From Manihot esculenta (Eukaryota; Streptophyta; Magnoliopsida; Malpighiales; Euphorbiaceae), in NCBI RefSeq assembly GCF_001659605.2, contig NC_035171.2:1928325-1992324 (forward strand): a stretch of 64,000 bases of DNA, given 5' to 3'. Under the pieces are notes generated by a model. It was not told where the DNA came from. It searched no databases and saw only the letters and a program-made list of their open reading frames with translations. This document shows positions 10,271-21,457 of this stretch, in pieces. Position 1 is the first letter of the stretch. Every line of letters starts with the position of its first letter. The translations under genes were made by a program, and so were the position numbers.

Positions 10271-12360
10271 GCTAAAATTATTTAATTTTAAACTTCCTAA
10301 TTTTAAATTAAAACTCATTATACATGTAAATAAATTGAACTATTCGAGACCAAACTCGATAAAAACTCGACTCATCTAAATTTGTTTGTTAAACGAGCCG
10401 ATTTTGAACTTATTAATAATCAGTTCAAATTCAAAATGAGAAGAACTCGAGTTCGGCTCGAACTCGAAAAGATTTTAACGAACCAAACTTGAACTCTTTA
10501 GAACTCCACTCGGCTTGATTCATTTACACCTCTATGAATCAGTCATGTAGTCGAATGGACAAGCTATATTATCGATCGAACACGTGCCTTTAGTTCTATA
10601 ATAGTTTTATCGAATGTATGGATCAACGGATCATTGGTGGTTTTACTGAATAGATTAACGATTAAATCATGATATATTTGTTGAATGATGAATGAATAGA
10701 TCATGATGTATCTACTAAACCGATGGATGAATGAACCATTTCAAAGTGTTATATTAGTCTCTTAGAGCTTCAATTGTTAGGGCTTGTAAGAAGAAAATGA
10801 AACAATGATTGGGGAGCAACTCCTTAATTTTAATTTTTAGTTTTTTTTTTCTATTACATAAATTTGAGAAGTAGGAAGAAGCTTGGTTTTAATTTGGGAA
10901 ATCTGAAACGGGAAACAAGTAGATGAGAAGATGATGAGTTTGCTTTTATTGTTATTTTCCTTTTTGAATAATAAATATTTTTATACTTAAAATTATAAAA
11001 TTAATATTTAATTTATTAAAAATACAAATAATCGATATTTTCTTACTTTTGTAAAAATGGGTCTATTTGAAATTTATCTTTTGAAATTTAAAATAATATA
11101 AAAAAATATTTTTATATAAAATAAAACGTTTAATTTTATCAATATATTTTATTTTATATATTAATAAAATATGCAACGTATTATCTAAAAAAAGATAATT
11201 ATGAAGGAAAATTAAAAATTCGAGTGATATATATGATTTTTAATTTAGAGTAAAAAATTTAAAAATTTCAAATATTAAATGAGCATGAAATCATACATCA
11301 TCAAAATTAATTGTATTAAAAAAAATTAAAAATTTTAATACTTAATATCATATATTATTAATATTTAATAATAAATTATTAAGTTTCAACATAAAAGATG
11401 GTGGGTGACGGCAATGATGCTTGCGGTGAAGGAGAATCATTTGACTCAAATAGTTTTAATATTTCAATAATTCCCAATCCAATTTTTATGTATTTAAAAG
11501 GGTTGAATTCGCGAATAAGTATTGTATGTCATGTTAAATGTTAAAAGAATAATAAAAAAAATTCAAAACACTAATTATTTAAAAATGAAAAAGTGAGAAT
11601 TGTATGAAGAAATATATAAAATTTTGATTGTATTGAGTTTTATATAAAATGGATATATAAATATTATATTTTTGTGAAAAATAATATTTATCTATATTTT
11701 TTTAAAAAAATAAAATAGGTCATTTTAATTTTAATTAAAAAATGAAGGATTTATATTAATATGAACTAAACTAAAGTTTTAAACATAATTAGAGTCAATG
11801 GTATTACCAAAATTTGATAAAAGAGCAAATAAATATGATTTATATTTTTAATTTATAAATTTATAATTTTAATATATTATAACTATATCTATTAGAAAAA
11901 TATTTTTTAGCATAAAAATGTGAATAATTGGTTAAATAATAGAATTAAATATTAATAATTGATTAAATATGCTTAGTCATATATATTAAAGTATATATTT
12001 CTTATAAGATTAATAATTAAATATTATATATGTTAAAACTCACTATAAAAATTTATAGCAATATATATATATTTTTATTTTATTATTTTTATACTATAAA
12101 CTTTTTAAAGACTTTTTCCGTAAAAATAGATTAATTCTACTTTTATATTTAGTAAAAAAATGTAGTTAGTATACTTGAAAAAATATTATTTTCACAATAT
12201 ATTATAAGCTTATATCAATAATACTAAAATTAAACAATTCTACTTATTAAATTATTTTAAAATTAATTTTATTTTTTAATATATTTGAAATATGAGTATA
12301 TTAATAAATTAATAAATAAACTGTATTTAAAAAAAATACTTATAATAAGCAAAAAAATTT
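9743..12360. repeat. Segmental duplication copy 1, right part; no gene
   Basis: AT-rich intergenic DNA that aligns with 21,458-23,950. It includes a TA microsatellite at about 10,229-10,267. A probable decayed hAT-like insertion common to both copies is annotated separately. No coding potential is visible; open frames are short and interrupted differently in the two copies. Confidence 0.8.
9882..10534. mobile_element. Probable decayed hAT-like MITE
   Basis: The right end read on the minus strand starts TAGAGGTGTAAATGAATC, the usual hAT-type terminus, followed by repeated (a)ctcgag/ggctcg words like those of the foldback element at 24,593-26,121. The left end (taggactaaatgaa) is degraded. The same sequence lies at about 21,593-22,208 in the duplicate, so it predates the duplication. 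No clear target-site duplication. Confidence 0.4.
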
Positions 12361-12408
12361 GAAGTAAATATATTAATCCTAAATTAACATAGTTGAACAT
12401 CAAGAAAA

Positions 12409-13758
12409 GTGATGAATCCCAAATCAACAGAGGGTCTACCCATGCTTTACGAAGGAGGAGTTGCCGATAACACCACAGTTGAAGAGGTAAAATTTGCCGA
12501 TAGTGAGGGGGTTAAAGTTGCCGATAAGTCCATCGGTGGAGACGTTGAGGAGGGTTGCGACGGTGAAGACGTTGAGGTGGGCTGCGACGGTGGAGACGTT
12601 GAGGAGGGCTCCGACGGTGGAGACGTTGAGGAGAGCTCCGACGGTGAAGACTTTGAGGAGAGCTCCGACGGTGAAGAGGATAGCTCTGACAGTGAGAATA
12701 GTACGAGACCTATCCTTGTCAGGAACGAAGATGAACCTTACGGCTATGATGACCCTGACTATGAGGGCAACCAGAGGGAAGTCTATATTAATTTCAGACG
12801 ACAGTATAAGGAAACCGATGTAATTATATATAACTATTTTTCCTTTGTAGTTTTTCTTCATGTACAATTGCATTCTTAACGGATTGGACAACCTTCTTCT
12901 CCAGGGTTTTGATTTTGATGACTATCCAAAGTCAGGTGACGGAGAATTTTTTCTGGGTGTTGCTTTTCATGTAGATCTTGAAGATGACGATGATGAATTT
13001 ACTATAGGCTGCAAAGAGGCCCTTGTCTATGCTATCGAGGAACAGAATAGAAAGGTGTGTTGCTAATCTTAGATGCTAAATATTGTAACCGATTATACAT
13101 AAATAGTTATTTTGCATATATTTTTTAATTGTACTTAACTTAGAGTTTTTTTTTCTATGTTTCGGATTATTAATTACATATCCATCTTAAATTTTATTTA
13201 ACAAAATGTTTGTGTAGGGTGCAAATCTGATACTCCTTGATATTATCAAGGCAAATCGCGAATCAGTTGCTTTGTATCACATAACTTTCAAAGCTGAAGA
13301 TGTTTCTCTTGGAGAAGTGAAAGTTTATCAAACTAGAGTCTTCCATAGTTTAGTTCCTGGTCACAAGGAGACTGTAGTACATATTTTCAGGCTAAAAGAA
13401 CCAACAAACAAAGGTAATTGATTTATGTTAATAGTTAGCTTATTTTTTTTATTTTCTGTTGTCTTTTATATAGCTTTGTCTTTTTTATATCTTCTGTGTT
13501 ATTTGCTTTGACAACCTTTTTATGGTTGATATTACCTGGTATTGATGGGATAATTGTTGCACTTTTTTCCCTGTGGTTCAGAATTAGCATTACCTAAACT
13601 TGAGTTTGAAATTAATTATAATTTATCTATGCTGTCTATAACATTCACTCCCATAATTCAGCTAATTTGCCTGTGCTGTTACTTTTTTGCCTTTTATTTA
13701 ATGAACAAGCTAACTGATGCTTATTTGTTTATTTACTGTAGATGATAAAGCTGATTGA
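12409..13758 (+). CDS. Acidic-repeat protein with cystatin-like domain, copy 1 (four exons)
   Basis: Exons at 12,409-12,819, 12,905-13,054, 13,218-13,413 and 13,742-13,758 join in frame to 257 codons with GT-AG introns. The N-terminal half holds five imperfect 9-residue acidic repeats (GDVEEGSDG type, about residues 44-88), encoded by a 27-bp minisatellite. The C-terminal half (FLGVAF, AIEEQN, LLDIIKAN, YHITFKAED, VKVYQTRVFHSL) has the helix-then-strands layout of the cystatin/monellin fold. It lacks the canonical QxVxG loop, having ESVAL, so papain inhibition is not implied. Compared with the paralogue at 27,327, this copy has lost the original promoter and start. Its ATG comes from a fusion to upstream DNA (MMNPKSTEGLPM). 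The function of the family is unknown to me; expression of this copy is doubtful. Confidence 0.65.
12536..12670 (+). repeat. 27-bp coding minisatellite in exon 1 (five units)
   Basis: Tandem 27-mers of the form gtggagacgttgaggagggc plus seven bases encode GDVEEGSDG-like units. There are five units here and six in the paralogue at 27,446-27,607. The period keeps the frame, so length change adds or removes 9 residues. Confidence 0.85.
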
Positions 13759-14004
13759 GATATGAGGATAATTGAAGGTGCTTTATGCAAAAATTGACAG
13801 CATGTCTATGGGGTTGCTTTTACAACTTTTTCTGTTTAAAGAATCTGTAGATGATGGGGACAATAGTTTGATATGGTTGAGAATTAGTCTTTCCGGTCTC
13901 AATATTTTATGGATAGATCATGAAATTTTTATCTTGGAAAATAATTTGATTTTGTTTGGAGTCATTTATATTACCTGATTTTGCTTTAGGTGCCATTTCA
14001 AACT
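13759..14004 (+). other. 3' flank of gene copy 1
   Basis: Sequence after the stop matches the 3' flank of the second gene copy (28,732-28,862) to about 13,890, then diverges. From about 13,975 it carries gattttgctttaggtgccat, which also precedes the 242-bp arrays at 31,072 and 34,082. No gene is seen. Confidence 0.7.
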
Positions 14005-14229
14005 ATGCTAAAATATAACAAAATGATTCTATTCAATAATAGAAATATAAGTAATTTATATATATATAAAGACTACGTATTAAACAATTAACAGAGGGAG
14101 GGACTTAAAATAACTGAGGGGTTCTATATATTATGCAACTCCAAACTATAAAATTAATCCATTACCAGGCTAACAAAAAAACCTAGAAAACCCACTGAAA
14201 AAGCATAAGGAAAAAAATCATTTAAAAGA
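14005..14229. repeat. Single 242-bp repeat unit at duplication junction
   Basis: One slightly shortened copy of the satellite unit lies between the 3' flank of gene copy 1 and the start of segmental duplication copy 2. It ends in the same junction (catttaaaagacctacaat) as array 1b at 4090. Confidence 0.85.
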
Positions 14230-15504
14230 CCTACAATACAGCAGCTTTCCAAACTATTAATTATGCCATACATATCAAATCATTTCCATTTGTGAATATT
14301 GGCTACTTGAAGGCATTTTGAAGGAGAATTGACAATATTATTATCTTTTCTAGTCTAGTGTTTTATAGTCAAAAGTAATCTCAAAATAATTTCAATAGAT
14401 TTTTATATAACACACTACTCAAAAATATTAGTTAATATATAGACAATTAAAACAATAATTAAAAAAATTTACAGAAATAAAAGAAATGGAGTCCAGCCAC
14501 ACTAAGCTGACGGGACAATAAGGAAAATATGGTTATATTGATTTTTGTCTTTTTCTATAATAGAAATATGGGTATATTGATTTTTGTCTTTTTCTATAAT
14601 AGTTGGTTTTGCTGACAACGTTAAAAAGGTGTCTATTAATTTAACACATTTAACTATTTTTTAAATATTAAGTAATTTATATAATTACTACATAATTACC
14701 TTAAAAAAATTACTACATATTATACAAATACAACATAGCATATGATACAAGTATATCAATATATTTAAAAAAAGTATTTTGATATAAATATAATAATTCA
14801 ATTACATATATATTGAATTATCAATTTTATGGCATTGATTTATATTTAAATTATACAAATATTTTATTTCATAAAAATAATAATTAAAAACACACATGTA
14901 ATATTAAAGTCTGATTTTTAATCTCCACCTTTTCAATTAGCTTTTAATTTTTAGTTCAACCCTTTTGATTTAATATTTTCTAAATTTCTATCCACCTTTA
15001 TTTTTAATTTTAATTAGATTTATCATCAATTTTTCAATTCTATTTTTTATTAAAAAAAAGCTTTTGTTTTTGTTAAAAGGCAAAATTTGTACTCTTTAAT
15101 CTTAGCCTTTAATTTTTTTTCATATATATTTTATTTGCAATCCTTGGATTGTTATAGTAATAATGGCTTTCATTTTCTTTCTAAGGATAAATCTAGACTA
15201 TCAAACATAAAAGATAAATTTGTACTAAATTGATCTCTATCTTTAATTTTTTATACTAAATCAGCACACCATCTATTTTAGGGCTTCTGAATATGTTAAC
15301 ATTTTATTTTAAATAAATAAAAAAGGTGCTATTAAGGAGAAAATATATATAATTGGAAGAATCTAATGGCATTACAGGCAGAACCAACTTTCTTTACGGG
15401 TCAACCAAAACGCAAAGAGTTCGACGATTCAATATATGACTTTGCCGATCCATTTAAATGGTGACAGTCTATTTTAATAATTTATTTAATATAGAATATT
15501 GGAA
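14230..15504. repeat. Segmental duplication copy 2, left part
   Basis: Counterpart of 4091-5408. It contains a local tandem duplication of about 50 bp (gatttttgtctttttctata twice, near 14,539 and 14,578) not seen in copy 1. A 33-codon ORF at 15,366-15,464 corresponds to the one at 5261. Non-coding otherwise. Confidence 0.85.
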
Positions 15505-15931
15505 GAAATTAAATTAATTTTATATTTCTTAAATAACCTGACTACATAATGACACAAATAAATACACCTAAAATTTTAAATTTGTGAAAATTATCAAGGC
15601 AATTATAGAACATTGTGCATTTGTATTTCACAAGCATATCAAAAACTAAGGTCTTAACCTTGAAAGGGAGCTGGCAGTGCCATCCCCAAGTCCCAATCCT
15701 GTAACGCTAGATTGATCTTTTGAAATACTTTGTTCTTTCAAAGTTACAGAAATATATGCTTCACTTACTATTTCTTTCTTTTTTTAAAAAAATAATAAAT
15801 ATATATTATATTTGCTCATCACCATCATTGGTAGAGATTCGAAATTCTTAATCACATTAGCTAAAACTTTTGTTAAGATTTTAAACTTTTTGTAATAGAA
15901 TTAATTTCATATAAATATTTAATTTTTACTT
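15505..15931. other. Extra sequence left of retroelement D; nothing recognised
   Basis: AT-rich DNA absent from duplication copy 1. With 19,371-19,560 it flanks retroelement D, so either this DNA was inserted in copy 2 before D arrived or it was deleted from copy 1. No open frame or repeat family recognised. Confidence 0.5.
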
Positions 15932-16569
15932 TGATGACCGCCGGGCTTCCTCTACCCTAGGCGAGGTCGGGTCTAAGAGGAGAATAATGGCTCAAAACCC
16001 ATCAAACCCTCCTTAAGCTGACCAACTCAGCATCTTAGACCTCGACCCAGACACGCCGGACCGGATGGGTTACCTGCAAGTCCAGACCCAGCAGGAAGAA
16101 GTCCAGCTCCTTGATGTGATGTGAGGGAGAGGAGCTGGTCCAGTCACTTCGCAGCCCTGCCCGTACGCGCGCCGAGGGAATTAAATGGACGTCTGGCGTG
16201 GAGAGGAGTTCTGACACGTCCGTACGTACGGGCCTGAGTGACATAGACAGGTAGCACAATAGTAGGAACAAGAGGGGCAGGTAAAAAGGGAGGGGTCTTC
16301 TCTTTCCTTCTTCTTCCTTTTCTGCTTCTTCCTCAGCTCCATTTTTTTATTTTATTTTTCTCTATAACTCTTGTCTATCCATACTACCCTAGTTCATGAA
16401 TCTGACTTAAACGTCGGAGGGCCTCCACCGGGGGCATCCCCGATAGACCCCTGACCATCTTTCCTTATTTTGTAGGTCCTTTCATAAAATCGAACATTGA
16501 GAGACCCATATGATGGAGCAAGAAGAAAACCAGATCTATCATGGAGTAAGAGGAAAATCAGATTTATCA
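15932..16569 (+). repeat. 5' LTR of element D (638 bp)
   Basis: TGAT...ATCA termini, immediately followed by the PBS. Shares gaggtcgggtc-type and ggaattaaatgg words with the LTR of element C. The phrase cagatctatcatggagtaag occurs near its end and again at 19,332-19,351, where it marks a remnant of the 3' LTR. Confidence 0.7.
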
Positions 16570-16590
16570 ATTGGCACCGTCTGTGGGGAC
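16570..16590 (+). other. Primer binding site of element D
   Basis: attggcaccgtctgtgggga follows the LTR. The TTGG(C)NCCGT.TGTGGGGA form is the usual PBS style of plant Tat/Athila Ty3 elements. I did not assign the priming tRNA. Confidence 0.6.
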
Positions 16591-16689
16591 AAAAGAGATT
16601 TTTACTATCTCTAAAGTTCCTAAATTCACCTATTGAGATCCACGTGAAGGGTATGAAAGTTTATACAAAAGCTGGAGGTTTACAATAAC

Positions 16690-17690
16690 CCAGCTGAAAA
16701 GAAAAATTCATTATGTTCAGGATTATTTTGATAGTCTGTCATATAGTTTATTTTAATATTTATTGAATTTTATTACTACTAACTTTTTCCTTGAAACCTG
16801 GTGAAGTGAAACTTCATATCAAAATATTTATCTATGAATATAAAATTTTAATATTTTCTATAAAAATAAATAAGTAAATAAAATAAAATAAGTGATATAT
16901 ATATTTGCAGAAATTTTGAGGTCGGCCGTATATATATTGTAAAGATTAAATGGGCAGGTTGGCTATAGGGTCCCAAGTTATGAAATTAGAAAGAAAATTA
17001 ATAAATCAAAAAAAAAAGAAAAGAAGGATTCGCAAGGAAAAGTAAAGCAAGTAAGGTAAATTGGACAGCTCTCTGACCAGACAACAAATAGGCAAGATTG
17101 GATTAGCATTTCAAGTAAGATGGGCACAATTCATTGCCAATTGACATTGAAGTAAGGTACACATAAAATTGCCACCTGTTTATCGCTTGTCATTAGCATA
17201 AATTATACTCCAGTTCTTATATTGTCTTAGAATTTCGAGACTGCCTTTGATTACCGTAATTGTTTTTTATTAATTATTGTTGAATACAAAGGATTTCATA
17301 GATTATTAAAAGATATGCTTTTGTATGTAAATGATAAAGCTAAATTTAATTAAAGTATACTTATTTGAGTTTACATATCTTGACAATTGCTTATATAACA
17401 TTAAAATTCAAGTATTGTCATGAAAATTTTATTATTAATGTTAGTATAGACATTCCTAAAAAAAAAAAAAAAAAGAAGATCATCTATTTTATAGATTGAA
17501 AAATCTTGGAGAAATTTACACATGCAAAATATTATTTATTAAATATCTAAATTGCATGAGCTAATATTGTTAGTTAGAGCTAATATTTACATTCATCTGA
17601 AATATGAAACTAAGTGCCATGATATATTATTTATTGATGAATATTATTGAATTAACAACGAGCATTTTCGTTATATACACTCTGTGCAAG
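16690..17690. other. Interior of element D; no coding sequence recognised
   Basis: AT-rich, with a poly(A) run at about 17,459-17,474. gag-pol would be expected here in an intact element, but I see none of its motifs on either strand. It is probably a secondary insertion plus deletion. Confidence 0.4.
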
Positions 17691-17699
17691 CTCTTATTT

Positions 17700-18440
17700 T
17701 GCAGAAAAAATTCTGAATCTTGTTCAAGACCTCAGTGAGGTAGGTGACCGGCCTCGGAAAATAACCCTCGGCACCACAAAACCAGCTGAGATGACGAAGC
17801 GACAGTAAGGTCAATGAGCCTGAATCCCATGCAAGGCTAAAGAGTCTGGAAGCGACAGTAAGGCCTAAGAGCCTGAATCTTGCGCAAGACCTCAGTGAGG
17901 TAAGTGACCGGCCTCGAAAAATGACCCCCGGCACCACAAAACCGACTGAGATGACGAAACGACAGTAAGGCAAATGAGCCTGAATCCTATGCAAGGCTAA
18001 AGAGCCTGGAAGCGACAGTAAGGCCTAAGAGTCTGAATCTTGCGCAAGACCTTAGTGAGGTAGGTGACCGGCATCGGAAAATGACCTCCAGCACCACAAA
18101 ACCAGCTGAGATGACGAAGCTACAGTAAGGCCAATGAGCCTGAATCCCATGCAAGGCTAAAGAGCCTGGAAGCGATAGTAAGGCCTAAGAGCCTGAATCT
18201 TGTTCAAGACCTCAGTGAGGTAGGTGACCGGCCTCGAAAAATGACCCTCGGCACCACAAAATTGGTTGAGATGACGAAGCGACAGTAAGGCCAAAGAGCC
18301 TGAATCTTGAGCAAGGCCAATGAGCCTGGAAGCGATAGTAAGGCCCAAAAAGCCTGAATCTTGCGCAAGACCTTAGTGAGGTAGGTGACTGGCCTCGAAA
18401 AAAGACCACCAACACTACAAAACCGAACTGAGAGGACGAA
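17700..18440 (+). repeat. 160-bp tandem repeat in the 3' region of element D
   Basis: Five copies. The word gacctcagtgaggtaggtga starts at 17,728, 17,888, 18,048, 18,208 and 18,369, a spacing of 160-161 bp. Tandem repeats between pol and the 3' LTR are common in Tat-lineage elements. A related word (cctcagggaggtaggtg) starts the short repeats of element C at 45,364. Open frames on the minus strand here are repeat shadows. Confidence 0.9.
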
Positions 18441-19332
18441 AGGAACTGTTCTTTCACCTTTTACTAAAAAATAATGTATGCTCACAGCAAACAGCGGCAT
18501 ACACTAACAACGCACAAAAACAACACATAAGAACACAGTTCTGACCTCACATAAAAGATTGGGGCACTGGACCATAAATGAAAAGTTAAATTTCGACCTC
18601 CCAAAGGAGCTCGGGTCATAAGGTAAAGAGACTTTGACCTCACACAACAACCAAAAGCGCCAAAGCGCCAGGCTGACCTCAAGAGGATGCTGGAACAGAA
18701 ATAAAAAATCTAAATCTGACCTCTCGAAAGAGCTCGAATTACAGGCTAATAAGACTTCGATCTAGCAAAATAGCCAGTATATAACGAAATTAAACTAAGG
18801 CGCCCCAATGCCCGTATCATGTAGCAATGCGACCTACTAAAGGTCAATGCAAGGCTCACGGCGCCAAGGCGCCAAAGCGCCATGCCGATCTCAAGAAAAT
18901 GAGCTCGGTACTGGTAAAGCCAATAGGCAGACCAAATTAAGGCGAGACAAATCCTAAGCAAAATGCATACCAAGATAGAAAACCAAACAAAAGATCAGGG
19001 GCAATCATAAGAGGCATCGACCTCGAGAATTGACCGCTGGCACTAAAACCAGCTCAGCTAGCCTAGAGAGAGGTCTAAGCATAAAAGAGCCCGCAAAACA
19101 CTCGAGGGTAGACAGCCTAGAAAACACTTGGGGGCAAAAAACTCAACTAACTGAGACATACCCGAGAATCAAATGCTCAGATAAAGAATCAAATGCTCAG
19201 ATAAAGAATCAAAGAGACAGGAGCAGCATAAAAGACCGAATAAACCATTTTGAATGACCGGATGGGGCAGTAGAAAACCCTGACTCATTAGGATATAAAA
19301 AAATCGAACCGCAGTATGGTCAAGTCCAAAAC
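18441..19332. other. 3' untranslated-like region of element D
   Basis: GC-richer than the surroundings, with repeated phrases such as gcgccaaagcgcca and (t)cgacctc. A 20-bp direct repeat (aatgctcagataaagaatca) stands in tandem at 19,172-19,211. No gene. It resembles the spacer before the 3' LTR of Tat elements. Confidence 0.5.
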
Positions 19333-19370
19333 AGATCTATCATGGAGTAAGAGGAAAATCAGATTTATCA
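19333..19370 (+). repeat. Remnant of the 3' LTR of element D
   Basis: About 38 bp identical to the last bases of the 5' LTR (16,532-16,569), ending ATTTATCA. Most of the 3' LTR has been lost. Confidence 0.6.
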
Positions 19371-19396
19371 TACTCATTTTCATATAAAATTAACTT

Positions 19397-19432
<36 letters not shown>

Positions 19433-19560
19433 GCCTTTATCTATCGGATTAAGTCAAGATAAACACTTTTATATTATATTTATTTTAATTTTTTGTATAT
19501 GTAAATTTGTGAATCCGTTATTAAAATTATTAGATAAATTTGCTTTAAGATATTCATTTC

Positions 19561-21457
19561 AAAGAAAAATACTAAAATGTAACATCAAGTTAAGTACCAA
19601 TTGAATCACAAAGAAAAAATAGAGGAAAGTTGAAAAATTCAGGTTTGCGTTTAACTGCTTAGTACTTGAGGCACTGAATTTTTATAACAATTGCTCTTTG
19701 TAGAGTATGTGCAAACAAGCAGGTCTTTAGAAAGAAGCTCAACAAAAATCCAACAAAAACGGTAGAAAAAATATATAAATAAAGGTTAAAATACCAAATA
19801 CAAATCTTACAACTTTTTTTTTTTTTAACAATGCAAATATATTGCAATTTTCAAAGCCAAACTCATGATCCTACAACTCCACCAGCCCGCAATGGTCTAA
19901 GGTCCAACAACCAAGTCCAGCCTGCCGCAGAAATTTTCACGCACCTACAACGACCGCCAAAATCGTCGAACAAGCACAACAACACCAACCAGAAGATGAT
20001 AGAAACCACAACAAAACAAGCATGCATGCGTCGATCGTGAAACAGAGAAACTCTTAAGATGAACAGTAACAGAGTGTGGTCCATAATAAACCCAGAAGCA
20101 CACAAGGAGGGCGACGCCGCAGAGTCTCGATCATTCGTGTGCGGTACCTCGCGTCACATCTATCAAATCCTCTCAGAAAATCAAAGAAGAACCACCAAGC
20201 CCTCTTCCAGATCCAGAACAGCATCCCTCACAAAGAAGCAATAAGAATCTGTAAAAAACAAACACAACAAAGAAAACTAGAAGAAAACTGAAACGGTTGC
20301 CATTCTACAGTAGTGAGGGAAAGCCACAAAGGACATGGACACTCCCTGCCCAAAGGGAGGGAGAAAACAAAAAGAAGCTAGAAAAAGAAAATCAAAACAA
20401 AGCACAAACGGCGAAGACGAGAAGACCCAAACAAACCCAAGCGTAGCCTTCTTTCACACCAAGCACCGACGATCGATTCCTCTATCGAAAAATACTACAA
20501 TTTGAACCTTAGAACAATTAGGGGAACCTTGAACAATTTAATATTTTCTAAATTTCTCTCCATCTTTATTTTGAATTTTAATTAGATTTTTATAAAATTT
20601 TACTTTTTATTTTTTTAAACAATAAAAAAAAAAAAGAAAACCTTTCTTTTTTGTTAAAAGACAAAACTGGTAATCTTATCCTATAATAATAATAATTATT
20701 ATTATTTTACGTTTTACTTTCAGTCCTTGAATTAGAAGTTTGTTAAAGCAACAAGGACAAAACAGTCCTTCTCATGCTAGCCTTTCCTTTTATTTGTAAG
20801 GATAAATCTAGAGCATCATATAACAAATCAGCATCATCCATTTTAGGGGTCTTGACATTTTATTTTAAATAAATAAAAAAGATGCAACAAAGGGAAAAAT
20901 TCATATAATTGAAAGAATATAGTATTGCAGGAAGACATGTACACTTCAATTTGATAAATTAATTTCTTTATTATTATACATATTATTACTAGAAAACATA
21001 TCAAATATTTGCAATCACTCTTTTTTAATTCTTTCTCTTCTTAAATTTATTTTCCTAAAATAAAGCAAAGCGGCAATCATGGACATATAATAATAGTAAT
21101 AATAATATGAGAATTGAGAAGAACTAATCGTGAAGAGAAAATGCATGAATCACTTGTAATGTTGTGTTTTATAAATGATCTTTTTTATATACACATTAAT
21201 TGAAGGTATTTTTTTGTCCTTATTGCTTTGTATTAAATGTATTATTATTCAAACATTCTATCATTTTTGCTCGTATCCGGTTCATGTGAACCGACAAATA
21301 GATAGATTTTTTCATACAAATTGGTAGGCTTCATATGTAATAGATCTCTTGATATGCTTTGGATCTGTGTAGACAGAACTAAGACAATAATTTTCTACTA
21401 AAAAAACCTGTAGTGATATCAAGAAAGATATATGTACTCTCAATCAAGGAAACATAT
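19561..21457. repeat. Segmental duplication copy 2, middle part
   Basis: Counterpart of 5402-7548, including the GC-richer block (about 19,870-20,480). It lacks the solo LTR: CATAT at 21,453-21,457 occurs once, so this is the pre-insertion state of the site filled at 7544-9742. No gene supported. Confidence 0.85.

Larger units (their letters stand above)
15932..19370 (+). mobile_element. Decayed Tat-lineage Ty3 element D
   Basis: The 5' LTR at 15,932-16,569 starts TGATGACC and ends ATTTATCA. A PBS-like sequence follows directly (attggcaccgtctgtgggga). The leader that follows resembles that of element C (cactgagatccac versus tattgagatccac). No gag-pol remains; the interior is AT-rich filler, a 160-bp tandem repeat and 3'-UTR-like DNA. 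A 38-bp copy of the LTR end closes it at 19,370. The flanks TACTT (15,927-15,931) and TACTC (19,371-19,375) look like a slightly diverged 5-bp target duplication. The LTR start, the motif ggaattaaatgg and the tandem repeats link it to element C. Confidence 0.7.

Noticed and set aside
12436..12891. Minus-strand and third-frame ORFs over exon 1 of the cystatin-like gene
   Set aside because: The 27-bp repeat is open in several frames. Only the acidic frame continues through conserved splice sites into exons 2-4. The same holds at 27,345-27,827.
17728..18440. Regular repeats that could suggest a CRISPR array
   Set aside because: The 160-bp units are repeated as wholes with no unique spacers, lie in a plant retroelement, and have no cas genes. 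The same applies to the 34-bp repeats at 45,360-45,665.
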